A model generated the notes under the pieces. The model was not told where the DNA came from and ran no database searches. It was given only the letters and a program-made list of their open reading frames with translations. From assembly GCA_965276005.1 (NCBI GenBank), contig OZ254962.1, forward strand, positions 682,001 to 746,000: 64,000 nucleotides of DNA, in the 5' to 3' direction. Positions 16,538-25,603 of the stretch are shown piece after piece (position 1 is the stretch's first letter; the number at the start of each line of letters is the position of its first letter). Source of the DNA: G965232465 sp965276005. GTDB taxonomy: Bacteria > Pseudomonadota > Alphaproteobacteria > JAQWUY01. The position numbers and the translations under genes are program-made.

Positions 16538-17542
16538 ATGAAAAACCTTTCTAAATTATTTAGGTCCCTTGCAATTGCTACGGCAGTACTGGCATCGGCA
16601 CAAGTTGTACATGCAGAAACATGGAACATGCCAACTGGATACCCTGAAAGCAATTATCAAACCCAAAATGTGCACCGTTTTGCCGATGCGGTAACGAAGG
16701 CAACTGGTGGTAGGTTGACCATCAAAGTGCATTCTGGTGGATCGTTGTTTAAAGGGAATGAAATCAAGCGGGCAATCCAAACAGGACAAGCATATATTGG
16801 CGAACGCATTTTATCTGCACACGCCAACGAATTGCCTGTATTGTCAACGGATTCCGTACCATTCTTAGCCACTTCGTTTGAAGAATCCGCTCTGTTGTGG
16901 CAAGCGGCAAAGCCGATTATTAATGAAAAGCTAGAACAACAAAACTTGAAACTGCTGTATTCTGTGGCATGGCCTCCACAAGGGTTTTATACCAAGAAAA
17001 CCATCAAAAAAGTGGACGACTTTAAAGGCATGCGGATGCGTGGGTATAATACCATCACATCAGAAATCGCCGCATCCGTAGGTGCGGAACCCGTGCAAAT
17101 CGAATACGCCGAATTGTCTCAAGCATTGGCAACGGGTATCGCTGATTCCTTCGTATCGTCTGGATCTTCTGGATATGATGTGAAGGCATGGGAATCTCTA
17201 AGCGATTATAACGACTTCCGTGCATTCTTGCCCCGTAACTATGTGATTGTAAACCTAAAAGCATGGAACAAGTTACCACAAGATGTACGGGATACGATAG
17301 AAGCCATTGCAAAAACCGTTGAACATGGTGCAAACCAAGAAGCACAAAACTTGACAAACTGGTACTTGGATCAATTCCGTGCAAGGGGCATGAATGTGGT
17401 AACCGCATCCCCAAAATTACGGGCGGAGTTACAAGCAAAAACCAAACACTTGACGGATGATTACTTGACAAAGACCGGTGCAGACGGCAAGAAGATCATC
17501 GCCGAGTATAACAGACTTAAAAAAGAGGCAGGCTTAGAATAA
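16538..17542 (+). CDS. dctP: TRAP transporter substrate-binding protein (DctP)
   Basis: A 334-residue periplasmic protein. The signal peptide MKNLSKLFRSLAIATAVLASAQVVHA is cleaved before ETWNMPTGYP. Family segments include LTIKVHSGGSLFKGNEIKRAIQTGQAYIGE, KGMRMRGYNTITSEIAASVGAEPVQIEYAELSQALATGIADSF and the late NLKAWNKLPQDVRDTIEA. The Arg-containing MRMRG segment usually holds a carboxylate, so a carboxylic acid ligand is expected. It is expressed with the ThDP enzyme, on the strand opposite its permeases, and ends at a strong terminator, which would let the binding protein be made in excess over DctQM. Confidence 0.93.
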   Translation: MKNLSKLFRSLAIATAVLASAQVVHAETWNMPTGYPESNYQTQNVHRFADAVTKATGGRLTIKVHSGGSLFKGNEIKRAIQTGQAYIGERILSAHANELPVLSTDSVPFLATSFEESALLWQAAKPIINEKLEQQNLKLLYSVAWPPQGFYTKKTIKKVDDFKGMRMRGYNTITSEIAASVGAEPVQIEYAELSQALATGIADSFVSSGSSGYDVKAWESLSDYNDFRAFLPRNYVIVNLKAWNKLPQDVRDTIEAIAKTVEHGANQEAQNLTNWYLDQFRARGMNVVTASPKLRAELQAKTKHLTDDYLTKTGADGKKIIAEYNRLKKEAGLE

Positions 17543-17564
17543 GCCATTCTGATACCTGTGAACA

Positions 17565-17603
17565 TGGGGGGTATCGATTATATTGTGGATACCCCCTATT
17601 TTT
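17565..17603 (+). terminator. Intrinsic terminator after dctP (possibly bidirectional)
   Basis: GGGGGTATC (17567-17575) pairs with GATACCCCC (17588-17596), extended by a G-T and a T-A pair, and is followed by TATTTTT. The convergent EamA gene ends at 17612, so the hairpin may serve both strands. Confidence 0.88.
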
Positions 17604-17611
17604 ATGTCCAT

Positions 17612-18508
17612 TTATATTGCTTTATCTTTTTTCAAGGCAAGAAATACTCCTGATAAAATCACCACCCCCGAAAATACATGATACAGTTGCAATGTGTCGC
17701 CCAAAAACACGATGGCAATTATAACAACATATATGGGAGCGATATATGATGGAAAAACAGAAACAGTAACCCCCAATCGTTTGATAACATGTACAACACT
17801 CAGATACGCAATCAGCGACGATACAATCGTTAACACCCCCCATATTATAAAGAACTCAGCTGTCCAAACAATGGGTTTGTGTTGCACACCGATTTCATAC
17901 AGAAACAAGGGAAACGCTAATATCATACCAAACACAGCGTTTATGGTGAATAGCTGCCAACCAGAAATAAACAGTTGTTGTTTGCGAACCAACACAGCAT
18001 ACAGCCCCCAACTGAACGATGCAAATACCCCCCATAAATCACCAACGGAAAATTTTAAGGCAAACAGCATGCCAAAATCGCCCTTTGTAATAATAAAAAT
18101 CACCCCTATAAACGCCATAAAAATACCCAGCATATTCACCGCAGATAACCGTTTAGCATAAAATATGCACTCAATCGTTAAGGTGAAAATTGGGGCAAGA
18201 CTGTATAATAAGCTGATATTCATGGCGCTGGTATATTGTCCGCCCACATACACCCCTACGGCACACCCAATCATGCCAAAAAAACTGGCAACCAAAAACA
18301 ATTTCCAGTGCTTGATAATAACATGCCATGACCGCCACAGAGGCACTGCCATGAATGGCACCATTATCAATACTACCCCGAACCAACGGAAAAACACCAT
18401 CGTCAAGGGATTCATAATACCAGTAGAAAACACCCCCAAGGTATTATTAATACTGAATGACAAAGGGACGACTAACAATAATAAAAAATAAGAGAAAGTA
18501 TATGCCAT
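17612..18508 (-). CDS. EamA/DMT-superfamily transporter
   Basis: A 298-residue protein with about ten membrane helices arranged as two EamA repeats (MNPLTMVFFRWFGVVLIM... and VGDLWGVFASFSWGLYAVLVRKQQ...). DMT proteins export or import small metabolites such as amino acids and sugars; the substrate cannot be predicted. The start at 18508 has no clear ribosome site. It is convergent with dctP and not evidently part of the TRAP cluster. Confidence 0.88.
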   Translation of the reverse strand: MAYTFSYFLLLLVVPLSFSINNTLGVFSTGIMNPLTMVFFRWFGVVLIMVPFMAVPLWRSWHVIIKHWKLFLVASFFGMIGCAVGVYVGGQYTSAMNISLLYSLAPIFTLTIECIFYAKRLSAVNMLGIFMAFIGVIFIITKGDFGMLFALKFSVGDLWGVFASFSWGLYAVLVRKQQLFISGWQLFTINAVFGMILAFPLFLYEIGVQHKPIVWTAEFFIIWGVLTIVSSLIAYLSVVHVIKRLGVTVSVFPSYIAPIYVVIIAIVFLGDTLQLYHVFSGVVILSGVFLALKKDKAI

Positions 18509-18782
18509 ATGCTTAAAAAAATACTTTATTTATACCGTGTTTTAAGTAAAGAATATACCACAATCTTACCCAAAGGTAAACGCCATATTATATGTAAATC
18601 TTATAAGTGCAACCATGCCAATTAAAAAGAATAGTTGGCAAAATCGCATACAACACCGCATACTGTTTATTATGGCTAAAGAGTCAGGTAATCGTCTGGC
18701 TTTTTTTATGTCTAAATATCGGCTCAGGATACGCCCTGTACGGGTGCGATTAGACGATGTCCCCCCCTAACAAAGATCAATT
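18509..18782. other. Intergenic region with one terminator-like hairpin
   Basis: 274 bases with no supported gene. AGTCAG (18682-18687) pairs with CTGGCT (18696-18701, one T-G pair) and leads into seven T on the plus strand. No plus-strand gene ends nearby, so it may mark a short unannotated plus-strand transcript or a relic. Confidence 0.4.
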
Positions 18783-19577
18783 TCATTTTGGTATCACCAA
18801 TGGTGTATGTGTGATTGGGTCTTCGATTATTATACTGTCCATACCGAATATGGTTTTGATGGTGGTGTTGGTAATAACGGTTTTAGGGTCGCCTTGAGTG
18901 ATGATTTTTCCTTGTCGCATAGCGATAATGTAATCGGCATAGCGGCAGGCTAGGTTGATGTCGTGTAACACGCATACGATAGTGCGGTTTTGGCTGTGGT
19001 TTAGGGCTGTTATCCGTTGTAATATATCGACTTGGTGGGGCAGGTCTAAAAATGTGGTGGGTTCGTCTAGTAATAAAATATCTGTGTTTTGGGCAATGGC
19101 CATAGCAATCCATACCCGTTGCCGTTGTCCGCCTGATAGGGAATCGACCTCACGATCCGCCAAATCCAGTGTGCCTGTTTGTGTCAAGGCATCGACAACG
19201 CACTGTTCGTCTTGTTGTGTCCATCTGGTAAAAGCACTGCGATAGGGACTGCGGCCTCGACATACCAAATCGTATACCAGTATCCCTTGTGGGGCAATCG
19301 GTGTTTGCGGCAGTAGCCCTAAGGTTTTTGCCACTTGTTTGGTATTTTGCCTGTGTATGGAAACACCGTCTAGCATAACCGTGCCAGTTTCAGGCACCAG
19401 CAATCTGGATAAAGTTTTTAACAAAGTGGATTTACCACAGGCATTCGGTCCGATAATGACGGTGTTTTTACCGTGTGGCAAGCGGACGGTAACATCTTTT
19501 AAAATTGGCGTATCCCCCCCATATCGCACCCGTATATTTTGGGCACACAAGCGATATGTCCGTATACACTGTGTCAT
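18783..19577 (-). CDS. Siderophore-type ABC transporter ATPase, operon 1
   Basis: A 264-residue ATPase of the FecE/FepC group. Walker A is GPNACGKST, the signature is LSGGQRQRVWIAMA, Walker B is DILLLDEPTTFLDL and the switch His is in VLHDINLA. The ATG at 19577 overlaps the stop of the upstream permease (ATGA), so translation is coupled; the frame stays open to 19613 but that part lies inside the permease gene. It powers uptake of iron-siderophore or a related complex through the two FecCD-type permeases upstream. Confidence 0.93.
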   Translation of the reverse strand: MTQCIRTYRLCAQNIRVRYGGDTPILKDVTVRLPHGKNTVIIGPNACGKSTLLKTLSRLLVPETGTVMLDGVSIHRQNTKQVAKTLGLLPQTPIAPQGILVYDLVCRGRSPYRSAFTRWTQQDEQCVVDALTQTGTLDLADREVDSLSGGQRQRVWIAMAIAQNTDILLLDEPTTFLDLPHQVDILQRITALNHSQNRTIVCVLHDINLACRYADYIIAMRQGKIITQGDPKTVITNTTIKTIFGMDSIIIEDPITHTPLVIPK

Positions 19578-20662
19578 AATTCGCCCCGTTTTATGTTTTG
19601 GCTTAACAACCACAGTAAATATGGTCCGCCAATGATAGCGGTATAAATACCTGCACTCAGCGGTAACCCCGGTATGGCAACCCGTCCCATAAGGTCGGCA
19701 AAGGTTAAAATGATACCGCCAACAATAGCCGATAAACCCACATTGATACCGGCGGTGGTGCTGATTCTGCGGGCGATAGGTCCGGAGACAAAAGCGACAA
19801 AACCGATGGGACCGACGACACTGACCGCCACAGACGATAACAAAATACCTAACACAATCGCAAATATGCGGATGCGGTTAATATGCACCCCCAAGGATAT
19901 AGCAATATCGTTGCCCATTTCCAAAATTCGCATATGGTTTTCCAAATACAATGCACAGGGCAACAGGACACTCAAGCCACTAATGGCAATAGCCACCGAT
20001 TGCCATGTTTTACCGCCAACACTGCCGATCAGCCATATCATCGCATCGGACGCCCGATATACATCAGTGGTGGTTAAAATAAAGTTGGTCACGGCAGTTA
20101 TGGTAAACGCACAGCCGATACCAATTAACACAATCCGATAGGGAACAAACCCGTACGCACGGGCGTGTCGCCACAAATGCACAAAAACCGACAAGCGGGG
20201 GGCGTGTTTGGATGCAGGCGGGGCTTTCCATGCCAGCCCCATCACCAATACGGCGGTGATAATACCACCACCCACAGCCCCTAAAATCAGTCCATACCCT
20301 GTGGCATCGAACACCACTAAGGCAACGACCGCCCCTAAGGCAATACCAGAATTAAAACCGATAACATCGGGGGAGGCTAGCGGATTGCGGATAATCGATT
20401 GAAATATGGCACCGCTGATACCCAGTAATGCCCCCGCTGTGGTGCCTACAAGGAGTCTGGGCAAGCGAATATCCCATATGACCAACTGTGCGTATCCCGC
20501 TTGTGGATTCCACAATGTGGACAGCACCTGTACAGGCGACAAAACATAGGAACCTGCGGACAATGACCACAACAATACCGCCAACAATACACACAAGGCT
20601 ATGACATATACTTTGATTTGGGCGGGGCGGATACGGGGGGTGTGTATGTGTGGCATAACCAT
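19574..20662 (-). CDS. FecCD-type siderophore ABC permease, operon 1, second subunit
   Basis: A 362-residue membrane protein from the ATG at 20662, which lies 14 bases after the preceding stop with a GGCGGACGG-like ribosome site; the frame stays open to 20743. Family signatures include LPRLLVGTTAGALLGISGAIFQSIIRNPLASPDVIGFNSGIALGA, RIRIFAIVLGILLSSVAVSVVGPIGFVAFVSGPIAR and the closing LSAGIYTAIIGGPYLLWLL. About 20 residues rich in Lys/His (GLAWKAPPASKHAPRLSVFVHLWRH) interrupt the central helices. It pairs with the other permease to form the channel. Confidence 0.92.
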   Translation of the reverse strand: MVMPHIHTPRIRPAQIKVYVIALCVLLAVLLWSLSAGSYVLSPVQVLSTLWNPQAGYAQLVIWDIRLPRLLVGTTAGALLGISGAIFQSIIRNPLASPDVIGFNSGIALGAVVALVVFDATGYGLILGAVGGGIITAVLVMGLAWKAPPASKHAPRLSVFVHLWRHARAYGFVPYRIVLIGIGCAFTITAVTNFILTTTDVYRASDAMIWLIGSVGGKTWQSVAIAISGLSVLLPCALYLENHMRILEMGNDIAISLGVHINRIRIFAIVLGILLSSVAVSVVGPIGFVAFVSGPIARRISTTAGINVGLSAIVGGIILTFADLMGRVAIPGLPLSAGIYTAIIGGPYLLWLLSQNIKRGEL

Positions 20663-20675
20663 AGTCCGTCCGCCT

Positions 20676-21719
20676 TTAATTTTGCGTAATCCGCATACGG
20701 CGGACAATCCAAACAAACAGCGGACCGCCAACAAAAGCGACAATAATGCCCACTTCTATTTCCGTACCCGTTAATAGTACCCGTCCAATAACATCGGTGC
20801 CGAGTAAAATAATAGCGCCTAACAGCATAGCGTATACACATATCCACCGTTGATCCTGTCCCACCCACAAGCGGGCAATATGGGGCGTAACCAAGCCGAC
20901 AAATGCGATGGGACCGGCAATAGACACCGCACTGCCACACAGTAAAGTAATCGCCAGTAACGACAGCAACCGGATACGATACACATTTTCCCCCAGCCCT
21001 TTGGCGGTGTCATCGCCTAGTGCCAAAGTGTTTAACAGATGACTCAACCACAAACTCAATCCCATACCCACCGCCATAAACGGGGCAAGTTGGGCGGTTT
21101 CACTCAGTTTCGATATTTGCAACGATCCCACCACCCAAAAACGATAAATGTTTAAAGTTTCTTGGCTGATGGTTAAAATAGCGGCAATAATGGCAAACAG
21201 CATAGCGTTAATCGCCGCCCCTGCTAAGGCTAGCCGTACGGGCGTTGCCGATCCAGATTGAGCAGCCCCCACATTGCTAATACCATACACGACAATGGCG
21301 GCAGCCGCCGCCCCCAAGAACGCAAACCACGACAGGTGAAATATAGAAGTAATCCCGAGTATCCATATGGCAAGCACTGCAAAAAACGATGCCCCCGCAT
21401 TGACCCCCATAATTCCCGGATCGGCTAACGGATTACGGGTAATTGCCTGCATAATCGCCCCAGCAACGCCAAGCACCGCCCCAACAATAACCCCCGTAAC
21501 CGTACGGGGCATGCGTAAATCCCAAACGACAATTTTGGTTTTAACATCGGTTATATTGCCCAGCAAAGTATACACCACATCCCCCATAGACAAGCTGCGA
21601 ACCCCAAAAGTCATCGACGACAATATGGTAAACACAAGCACACACAGCAACACCCCCAAACCGATACTGTGTTTTTTATACAGTTTTTTCCGCAAGGAAA
21701 AAGTATGTTGTACAGACAT
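20676..21719 (-). CDS. FecCD-type siderophore ABC permease, operon 1, first subunit
   Basis: A 347-residue polytopic protein. Diagnostic segments include MPRTVTGVIVGAVLGVAGAIMQAITRNPLADPGIMGVNAGASFFAVLAIW, RIRLLSLLAITLLCGSAVSIAGPIAFVGLVTPHIARLWVG and the closing VGIIVAFVGGPLFVWIVRRMR, which faces the ATPase. It lies 55 bases after the binding-protein gene. Confidence 0.93.
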   Translation of the reverse strand: MSVQHTFSLRKKLYKKHSIGLGVLLCVLVFTILSSMTFGVRSLSMGDVVYTLLGNITDVKTKIVVWDLRMPRTVTGVIVGAVLGVAGAIMQAITRNPLADPGIMGVNAGASFFAVLAIWILGITSIFHLSWFAFLGAAAAAIVVYGISNVGAAQSGSATPVRLALAGAAINAMLFAIIAAILTISQETLNIYRFWVVGSLQISKLSETAQLAPFMAVGMGLSLWLSHLLNTLALGDDTAKGLGENVYRIRLLSLLAITLLCGSAVSIAGPIAFVGLVTPHIARLWVGQDQRWICVYAMLLGAIILLGTDVIGRVLLTGTEIEVGIIVAFVGGPLFVWIVRRMRITQN

Positions 21720-21774
21720 AGTGCTTATACATACAACAAAACAAACAAAACCATCACCCGCCTATACCACACGG

Positions 21775-22773
21775 TTACTCCAGCAGCCCGGCTTGTTGCG
21801 AACTGGTTACCACAGTTTCGGGGTCGCCATCTACGGCTTGTTCGATCAGCGGTACGATGGTGTCCAATGCGTAATCCAGACTGAGAATATTGGCATGTGA
21901 AAACGCCCCCGTCAACAGTTCGTCGACCGCCACTTCTCGACCTTCCTTATATATCCGCATGGTCTTTCGCAGGGTTAAGGATTTGACATTTTCCACATCT
22001 GCTTGTTTTGCCACCACCCAAAACAGCACATCTGTGTCGAGCGGGCTAAAATCTTCCACCGCATATGAGGCTAAGTATTTGCCTTTGGCGTCTTGTTTAA
22101 TCCGTTCGGGGGTTACAAATCCCATTTGGTTGATAAGACGGGCACGAATATCCGTATCCGCATACGCCCCCGGTTTGTCTTTCCAGTAAAACGCCACAGC
22201 GGCGGTCTTGCCTTGCCATTCGGGGTGGGCATCGGCGATGGCTTTGATTTTAGCGTTAATGCGATCGACCTCCGCCTGTGCGGCTTCCAACGCCCCTACC
22301 GCTCTGCCCACCGTTATTGTCTGTATGTCCCAAGGGGTTGCATACGCTCCATATGGTTTTTCGTGGGCAATAGTTGGGGCAATTTTCGACAATACGGCGT
22401 AGTCTTCTGCCTTAATGCCAGACCACAACGCCAATATTAAATCCGGCTCTAATGCGGCGATTTTTTCAAAGTCCAATTCGCCACGGGGAAACACTTCTGG
22501 GGTATAATCCGCCCCAAACGATCGAAAAATCTGTTGTGCCCAAGGCCACGCTCCATACGGGTATTCCCCATACCAATGGCGAACGCCCACAGGCTGTACC
22601 CCCAACGCCCACAAAGTATCAGACCGCCCGTAACTCAACGACACCACCCGCAAAGGTTTTTCTGCGACAACGGTTGTACCATATACATGGTCAAAAGTCT
22701 GTGGAAACGAACTGGCAGACGCTACTGTTAATACAAATAAATAGGCGACAATGGCAACAATTTTTTTTATCAT
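21775..22773 (-). CDS. Iron-siderophore ABC substrate-binding protein, operon 1
   Basis: A 332-residue FecB/FepB-type periplasmic protein. A signal peptide (about residues 1-22, ending SASS) is followed by two lobes joined by a long helix. Characteristic segments are KPLRVVSLSYGRSDTLWALGVQPVGV, PEVFPRGELDFEKIAALEPDLILAL and a C-terminal DYALDTIVPLIEQ. It delivers its ligand to the permeases encoded next. It is first in the operon and has its own promoter at 22821-22849. The ligand (ferric siderophore, haem or cobalamin-like) cannot be fixed, and no TonB receptor is in the window. Confidence 0.88.
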   Translation of the reverse strand: MIKKIVAIVAYLFVLTVASASSFPQTFDHVYGTTVVAEKPLRVVSLSYGRSDTLWALGVQPVGVRHWYGEYPYGAWPWAQQIFRSFGADYTPEVFPRGELDFEKIAALEPDLILALWSGIKAEDYAVLSKIAPTIAHEKPYGAYATPWDIQTITVGRAVGALEAAQAEVDRINAKIKAIADAHPEWQGKTAAVAFYWKDKPGAYADTDIRARLINQMGFVTPERIKQDAKGKYLASYAVEDFSPLDTDVLFWVVAKQADVENVKSLTLRKTMRIYKEGREVAVDELLTGAFSHANILSLDYALDTIVPLIEQAVDGDPETVVTSSQQAGLLE

Positions 22774-22820
22774 GGGTCTTTCCTTTTGTTTAATACATAT
22801 GTGCGGTTGTGCGGTGCCAT

Positions 22821-22849
22821 ATTGTACACATGTTTATATCCGTTGTCAA
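22821..22849 (-). promoter_or_regulatory. Promoter of siderophore operon 1
   Basis: On the minus strand: perfect TTGACA (22849-22844), 17 bases, then TACAAT (22826-22821), leaving about 40 bases of leader. The rest of the 270-base gap up to 23043 is AT-rich; I see no convincing Fur, Irr or RirA box. Confidence 0.65.
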
Positions 22850-23043
22850 CAATAAATACGAAATTGGTTCTATATGCAAAATACATGTCTTAAATACCCT
22901 TAAAACACATATAATTTTCTATAGGTGTATATAAAAATAGCATATTTTTTCATCCTAGAAACTATAGTATTTACTTGCAACGCATACAATTATACTATAT
23001 TTTTACTCTTTGTTTGAAAGACAGTGTACAACAGGATAAAGAT

Positions 23044-23916
23044 ATGACGATAAAATCAACAAAACCCTATTTGGGGTATATGGCCGTGTTTGGCAGCCTG
23101 ACCATGTGGGGGCTGTCGTTTCCCTTGGCAAAGCACGCTTTGCAATTTGTCGATATGTGGGCGTTGTTATTTTACCGTTTATTGTTTGGGGCGTTGGCGG
23201 CACTGCCGTTTTTGTATTGCCGCTACCAACCGATTAAGCGGCACCACCTTTCCACAGTGGCTGTGTGGGCGTTGGCACTTATTCCCGTGTGTTTGATGTT
23301 GCAATTTGCATCGTTGCAGTACACCTCTGCCAGTATTGCCAGCCTTGCCATTGGCTTTGAATTTCCATTTGTTATTATGTGGCTGTATTTGCTACATAAA
23401 AAACGCCCCAATCGCTTGGCATTTTACATTATTGCCTTAGGGGCGATGGGGCTGGCGTTAATTGTCGGGGAATTTAAAGTCGACAGCACTATTGGTCTGT
23501 TGTTCATCTTAGCGGGGGGCGTGGCGTTTTCCTTAGGCTCCGTCCTCTCAGACCAAGTGGCACAACACTATGACCCGGTATTTACCAGTGCCGTTGGTAT
23601 GGTCATCGGTGCGGTGGTACTGTTTTTCCCATGGCTGGCATTTGGCACCGTGTCCACTGTCGATATACCCCTATCAGTCATTGGCATCGCCCTATTTTTG
23701 GGTGTGTTTAATTCGTTTTTAAATACATTTTTATGGGTATACGGATGCCGTGTCATCACCAGCACCCGGGCGACGCAAATGATAATGGTCGAACCCCTAG
23801 TGGGGGCGGTGGTAAGTATCCTGTGGCTGGGCGAATATTGGTACTGGGGGACTGTTGTCGGTGCCGTGATGGTGATGGGCAGTATGGCAATGGATTCCCG
23901 CTTAGCCACAGATTAA
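23044..23916 (+). CDS. EamA/DMT-superfamily transporter
   Basis: A 290-residue protein with ten predicted helices in two EamA halves (LTMWGLSFPLAKHALQFVDMWALLFYRLLFGALAALP... and GGVAFSLGSVLSDQVAQHYDPVF...). The start at 23044 is chosen because it is preceded by CAGGATAAAGAT and gives a standard N-terminus; an open frame extends to 22975. It ends 26 bases before the deoxyribosyltransferase gene and seems to lead the deoxynucleoside operon, so it may carry a nucleoside or sugar, but that is inference. Confidence 0.88.
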   Translation: MTIKSTKPYLGYMAVFGSLTMWGLSFPLAKHALQFVDMWALLFYRLLFGALAALPFLYCRYQPIKRHHLSTVAVWALALIPVCLMLQFASLQYTSASIASLAIGFEFPFVIMWLYLLHKKRPNRLAFYIIALGAMGLALIVGEFKVDSTIGLLFILAGGVAFSLGSVLSDQVAQHYDPVFTSAVGMVIGAVVLFFPWLAFGTVSTVDIPLSVIGIALFLGVFNSFLNTFLWVYGCRVITSTRATQMIMVEPLVGAVVSILWLGEYWYWGTVVGAVMVMGSMAMDSRLATD

Positions 23917-23942
23917 CCTCATATATTTTAACGGAGTAAAAA

Positions 23943-24578
23943 ATGAAAAATATATATTTAGCCGGACCCGATGTGTTTTACCCAAACGCTAAACAATGGT
24001 TCGAAAGCAAAAAACAGATATGTGCCAAATATGGGTGTGTCGGACACGCCCCTTTGGATAACAACCTCGACCCCAACGATTTTCCTACCCGCTTTGCCTT
24101 TGGTATGGCGATTTATATGAGCGACAAACAGATGATGGACGACTGTGATATAGCAGTTGCCAATATGACCCCTTATCACGGGGTCAGTATGGATGTAGGT
24201 ACCGCTTTTGAAATGGGGTATATGGCGGCACAGGGCAAGCCTGTATACGGATACAGCAACGACCCCACCGCCTTTATCGATCGGCAAAAAACCGCCTATG
24301 CCCACTACCAACAAGACGGGGAAACCCGCACCCAGCATACACACATGTTGTTCGAAGATATGGATATGTGCGACAACCTGATGATGGTTGGGGCGGTTTT
24401 TGACAGTACCGGTACGCCCCCCACCATTGCCCATCATACGGGGGATAGTCCTGTGTATAGCCCTGTAGATAAATCTGTGGATAACTCTGTATATAGATCT
24501 GTGGACATATACACAGGCACGGACGCTTTTGAACGGACTATGCAGAAGATTGCAACAAGGTATGGACTTTGTCAATAA
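23943..24578 (+). CDS. Nucleoside 2-deoxyribosyltransferase family protein
   Basis: A 211-residue enzyme. The family landmarks are IYLAGPDVFYPNA (residues 4-16), DNCDIAVANMTP-like DDCDIAVANMTPYHGVSMDVGTAFEMGYMAAQGKPVYGY (binding and nucleophile Glu in GTAFEMGY) and a C-terminal DNLMM. It transfers or hydrolyses the deoxyribosyl group of 2'-deoxynucleosides. Between residues 170 and 189 it carries five tandem tetrapeptides of the type (P/S)V(Y/D)x that are not part of the usual fold. With deoC, aldehyde dehydrogenase and ribokinase downstream it suggests breakdown of deoxynucleosides. Confidence 0.9.
   Translation: MKNIYLAGPDVFYPNAKQWFESKKQICAKYGCVGHAPLDNNLDPNDFPTRFAFGMAIYMSDKQMMDDCDIAVANMTPYHGVSMDVGTAFEMGYMAAQGKPVYGYSNDPTAFIDRQKTAYAHYQQDGETRTQHTHMLFEDMDMCDNLMMVGAVFDSTGTPPTIAHHTGDSPVYSPVDKSVDNSVYRSVDIYTGTDAFERTMQKIATRYGLCQ
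24450..24509 (+). repeat. Five 12-base tandem repeats inside the deoxyribosyltransferase gene
   Basis: Units at 24450, 24462, 24474, 24486 and 24498 code PVYS, PVDK, SVDN, SVYR and SVDI. The third unit contains TGTGGATAA, a perfect DnaA-box complement, and the first and second differ from TGTGNATAA at one position each. Confidence 0.85.
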
Positions 24579-24623
24579 AATATAGTATACTGCAACAGGC
24601 AAAATTGTACACAGGATACCCAC

Positions 24624-25580
24624 ATGGATACTACACACACCCGCAACGCAGGCATGCCTCTCGATATGGCTTTTATACGGGCGGTACGGGTCAATACGCC
24701 CGCCGCCGCATTGCGGGTATCGACGCTGATGGGGCGGCGGGCGGTAAAGGGCGATGCCCAATCCGCTTGGCTGATAAACGCCATTCGCTGTATGGATATG
24801 ACCACACTCAGTGGCGACGACACGGAAAGCCGGGTGGTGCGGCTGTGCCACAAAGCCAAAAACCCCGTACGGGCGGATATTTTATCCGCACTGGGCATAA
24901 CCGTTCCCATCAGCACGGGGGCGGTGTGTGTGTATCATCGTTTTGTGGCAACAGCGGTCGATGCCTTACAGGGTACAAATATTGCCGTTGCCGCCGTGTC
25001 GACGGGGTTTCCTGCGGGGTTGACCCCCCACTCCTTAAAACTGATGGAAATTGAACAATCGGTTAAGCACGGTGCTACAGAGATCGATATTGTTATCAGC
25101 CGTGCCCTTGTGTTATCCGGCAACTGGCAAGCGTTATACAACGAAGTACAAGAGTTTCGCAAAGCCTGTGGCAGTGCCCATATAAAGGCTATTTTGGCAA
25201 CGGGGGACTTAAAGACCCTCCGCAATGTCAAACGGGCAAGCCTTGTATGTATGATGGCAGGGGCAGATTTTATCAAAACATCGACAGGCAAAGAATCGGT
25301 AAACGCCACCTTGCCCGTATCGTTAATAATGGCACGGGCAATTCGGGAATACGCCCAAATGAGCGGCTACAAGGTCGGATACAAACCCGCCGGCGGCGTA
25401 TCGACGGCACAACAAGCGTTGCAGTACCAAATTTTAATGAAAGAGGAATTGGGACGGGATTGGCTCCGCCCCCACCTGTTCCGATTCGGGGCATCGGCGT
25501 TATTAGCCGACATCGAGAGGCAACTGGAACACCGGGCAAGCGGGGCATACAGTGCATTATACCGCCACGCCATCGGATAA
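24624..25580 (+). CDS. deoC: Deoxyribose-phosphate aldolase
   Basis: Splits 2-deoxyribose 5-phosphate into glyceraldehyde 3-phosphate and acetaldehyde. At 318 residues it is the longer, mostly proteobacterial type with an extra N-terminal segment. The Schiff-base lysine is in GADFIKTSTGK (near residue 220), the second active-site lysine in VGYKPAGGV and the acidic partner in EIDIVI. A strong alternating layout of TIM-barrel strands is visible. It lies 45 bases after the deoxyribosyltransferase gene and 23 bases before the aldehyde dehydrogenase, whose substrate is probably the acetaldehyde made here. Confidence 0.95.
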   Translation: MDTTHTRNAGMPLDMAFIRAVRVNTPAAALRVSTLMGRRAVKGDAQSAWLINAIRCMDMTTLSGDDTESRVVRLCHKAKNPVRADILSALGITVPISTGAVCVYHRFVATAVDALQGTNIAVAAVSTGFPAGLTPHSLKLMEIEQSVKHGATEIDIVISRALVLSGNWQALYNEVQEFRKACGSAHIKAILATGDLKTLRNVKRASLVCMMAGADFIKTSTGKESVNATLPVSLIMARAIREYAQMSGYKVGYKPAGGVSTAQQALQYQILMKEELGRDWLRPHLFRFGASALLADIERQLEHRASGAYSALYRHAIG

Positions 25581-25603
25581 CAACAGCATATAAAGGGGAC
25601 ACC

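Noticed and set aside
18615..18770. 51-codon plus-strand frame over the terminator-like hairpin
   Set aside because: No ribosome site, no promoter, basic low-information sequence; the hairpin with T-run explains the structure better.
24450..24509. DnaA-box-like repeats as a replication origin
   Set aside because: No AT-rich unwinding region, no origin-linked genes, and the repeats lie inside a coding gene; kept only as a curiosity.
23958..24851. 297-codon minus-strand open frame
   Set aside because: Shadow of the deoxyribosyltransferase and deoC genes; His/Gly/Val-rich composition is typical of antisense translation.
25247..25603. N-terminal extension of the aldehyde dehydrogenase reading frame
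   Set aside because: It lies inside deoC in another frame, is Arg/Gly-rich and unlike ALDH; a proper ribosome site and conserved N-terminus start at 25604.
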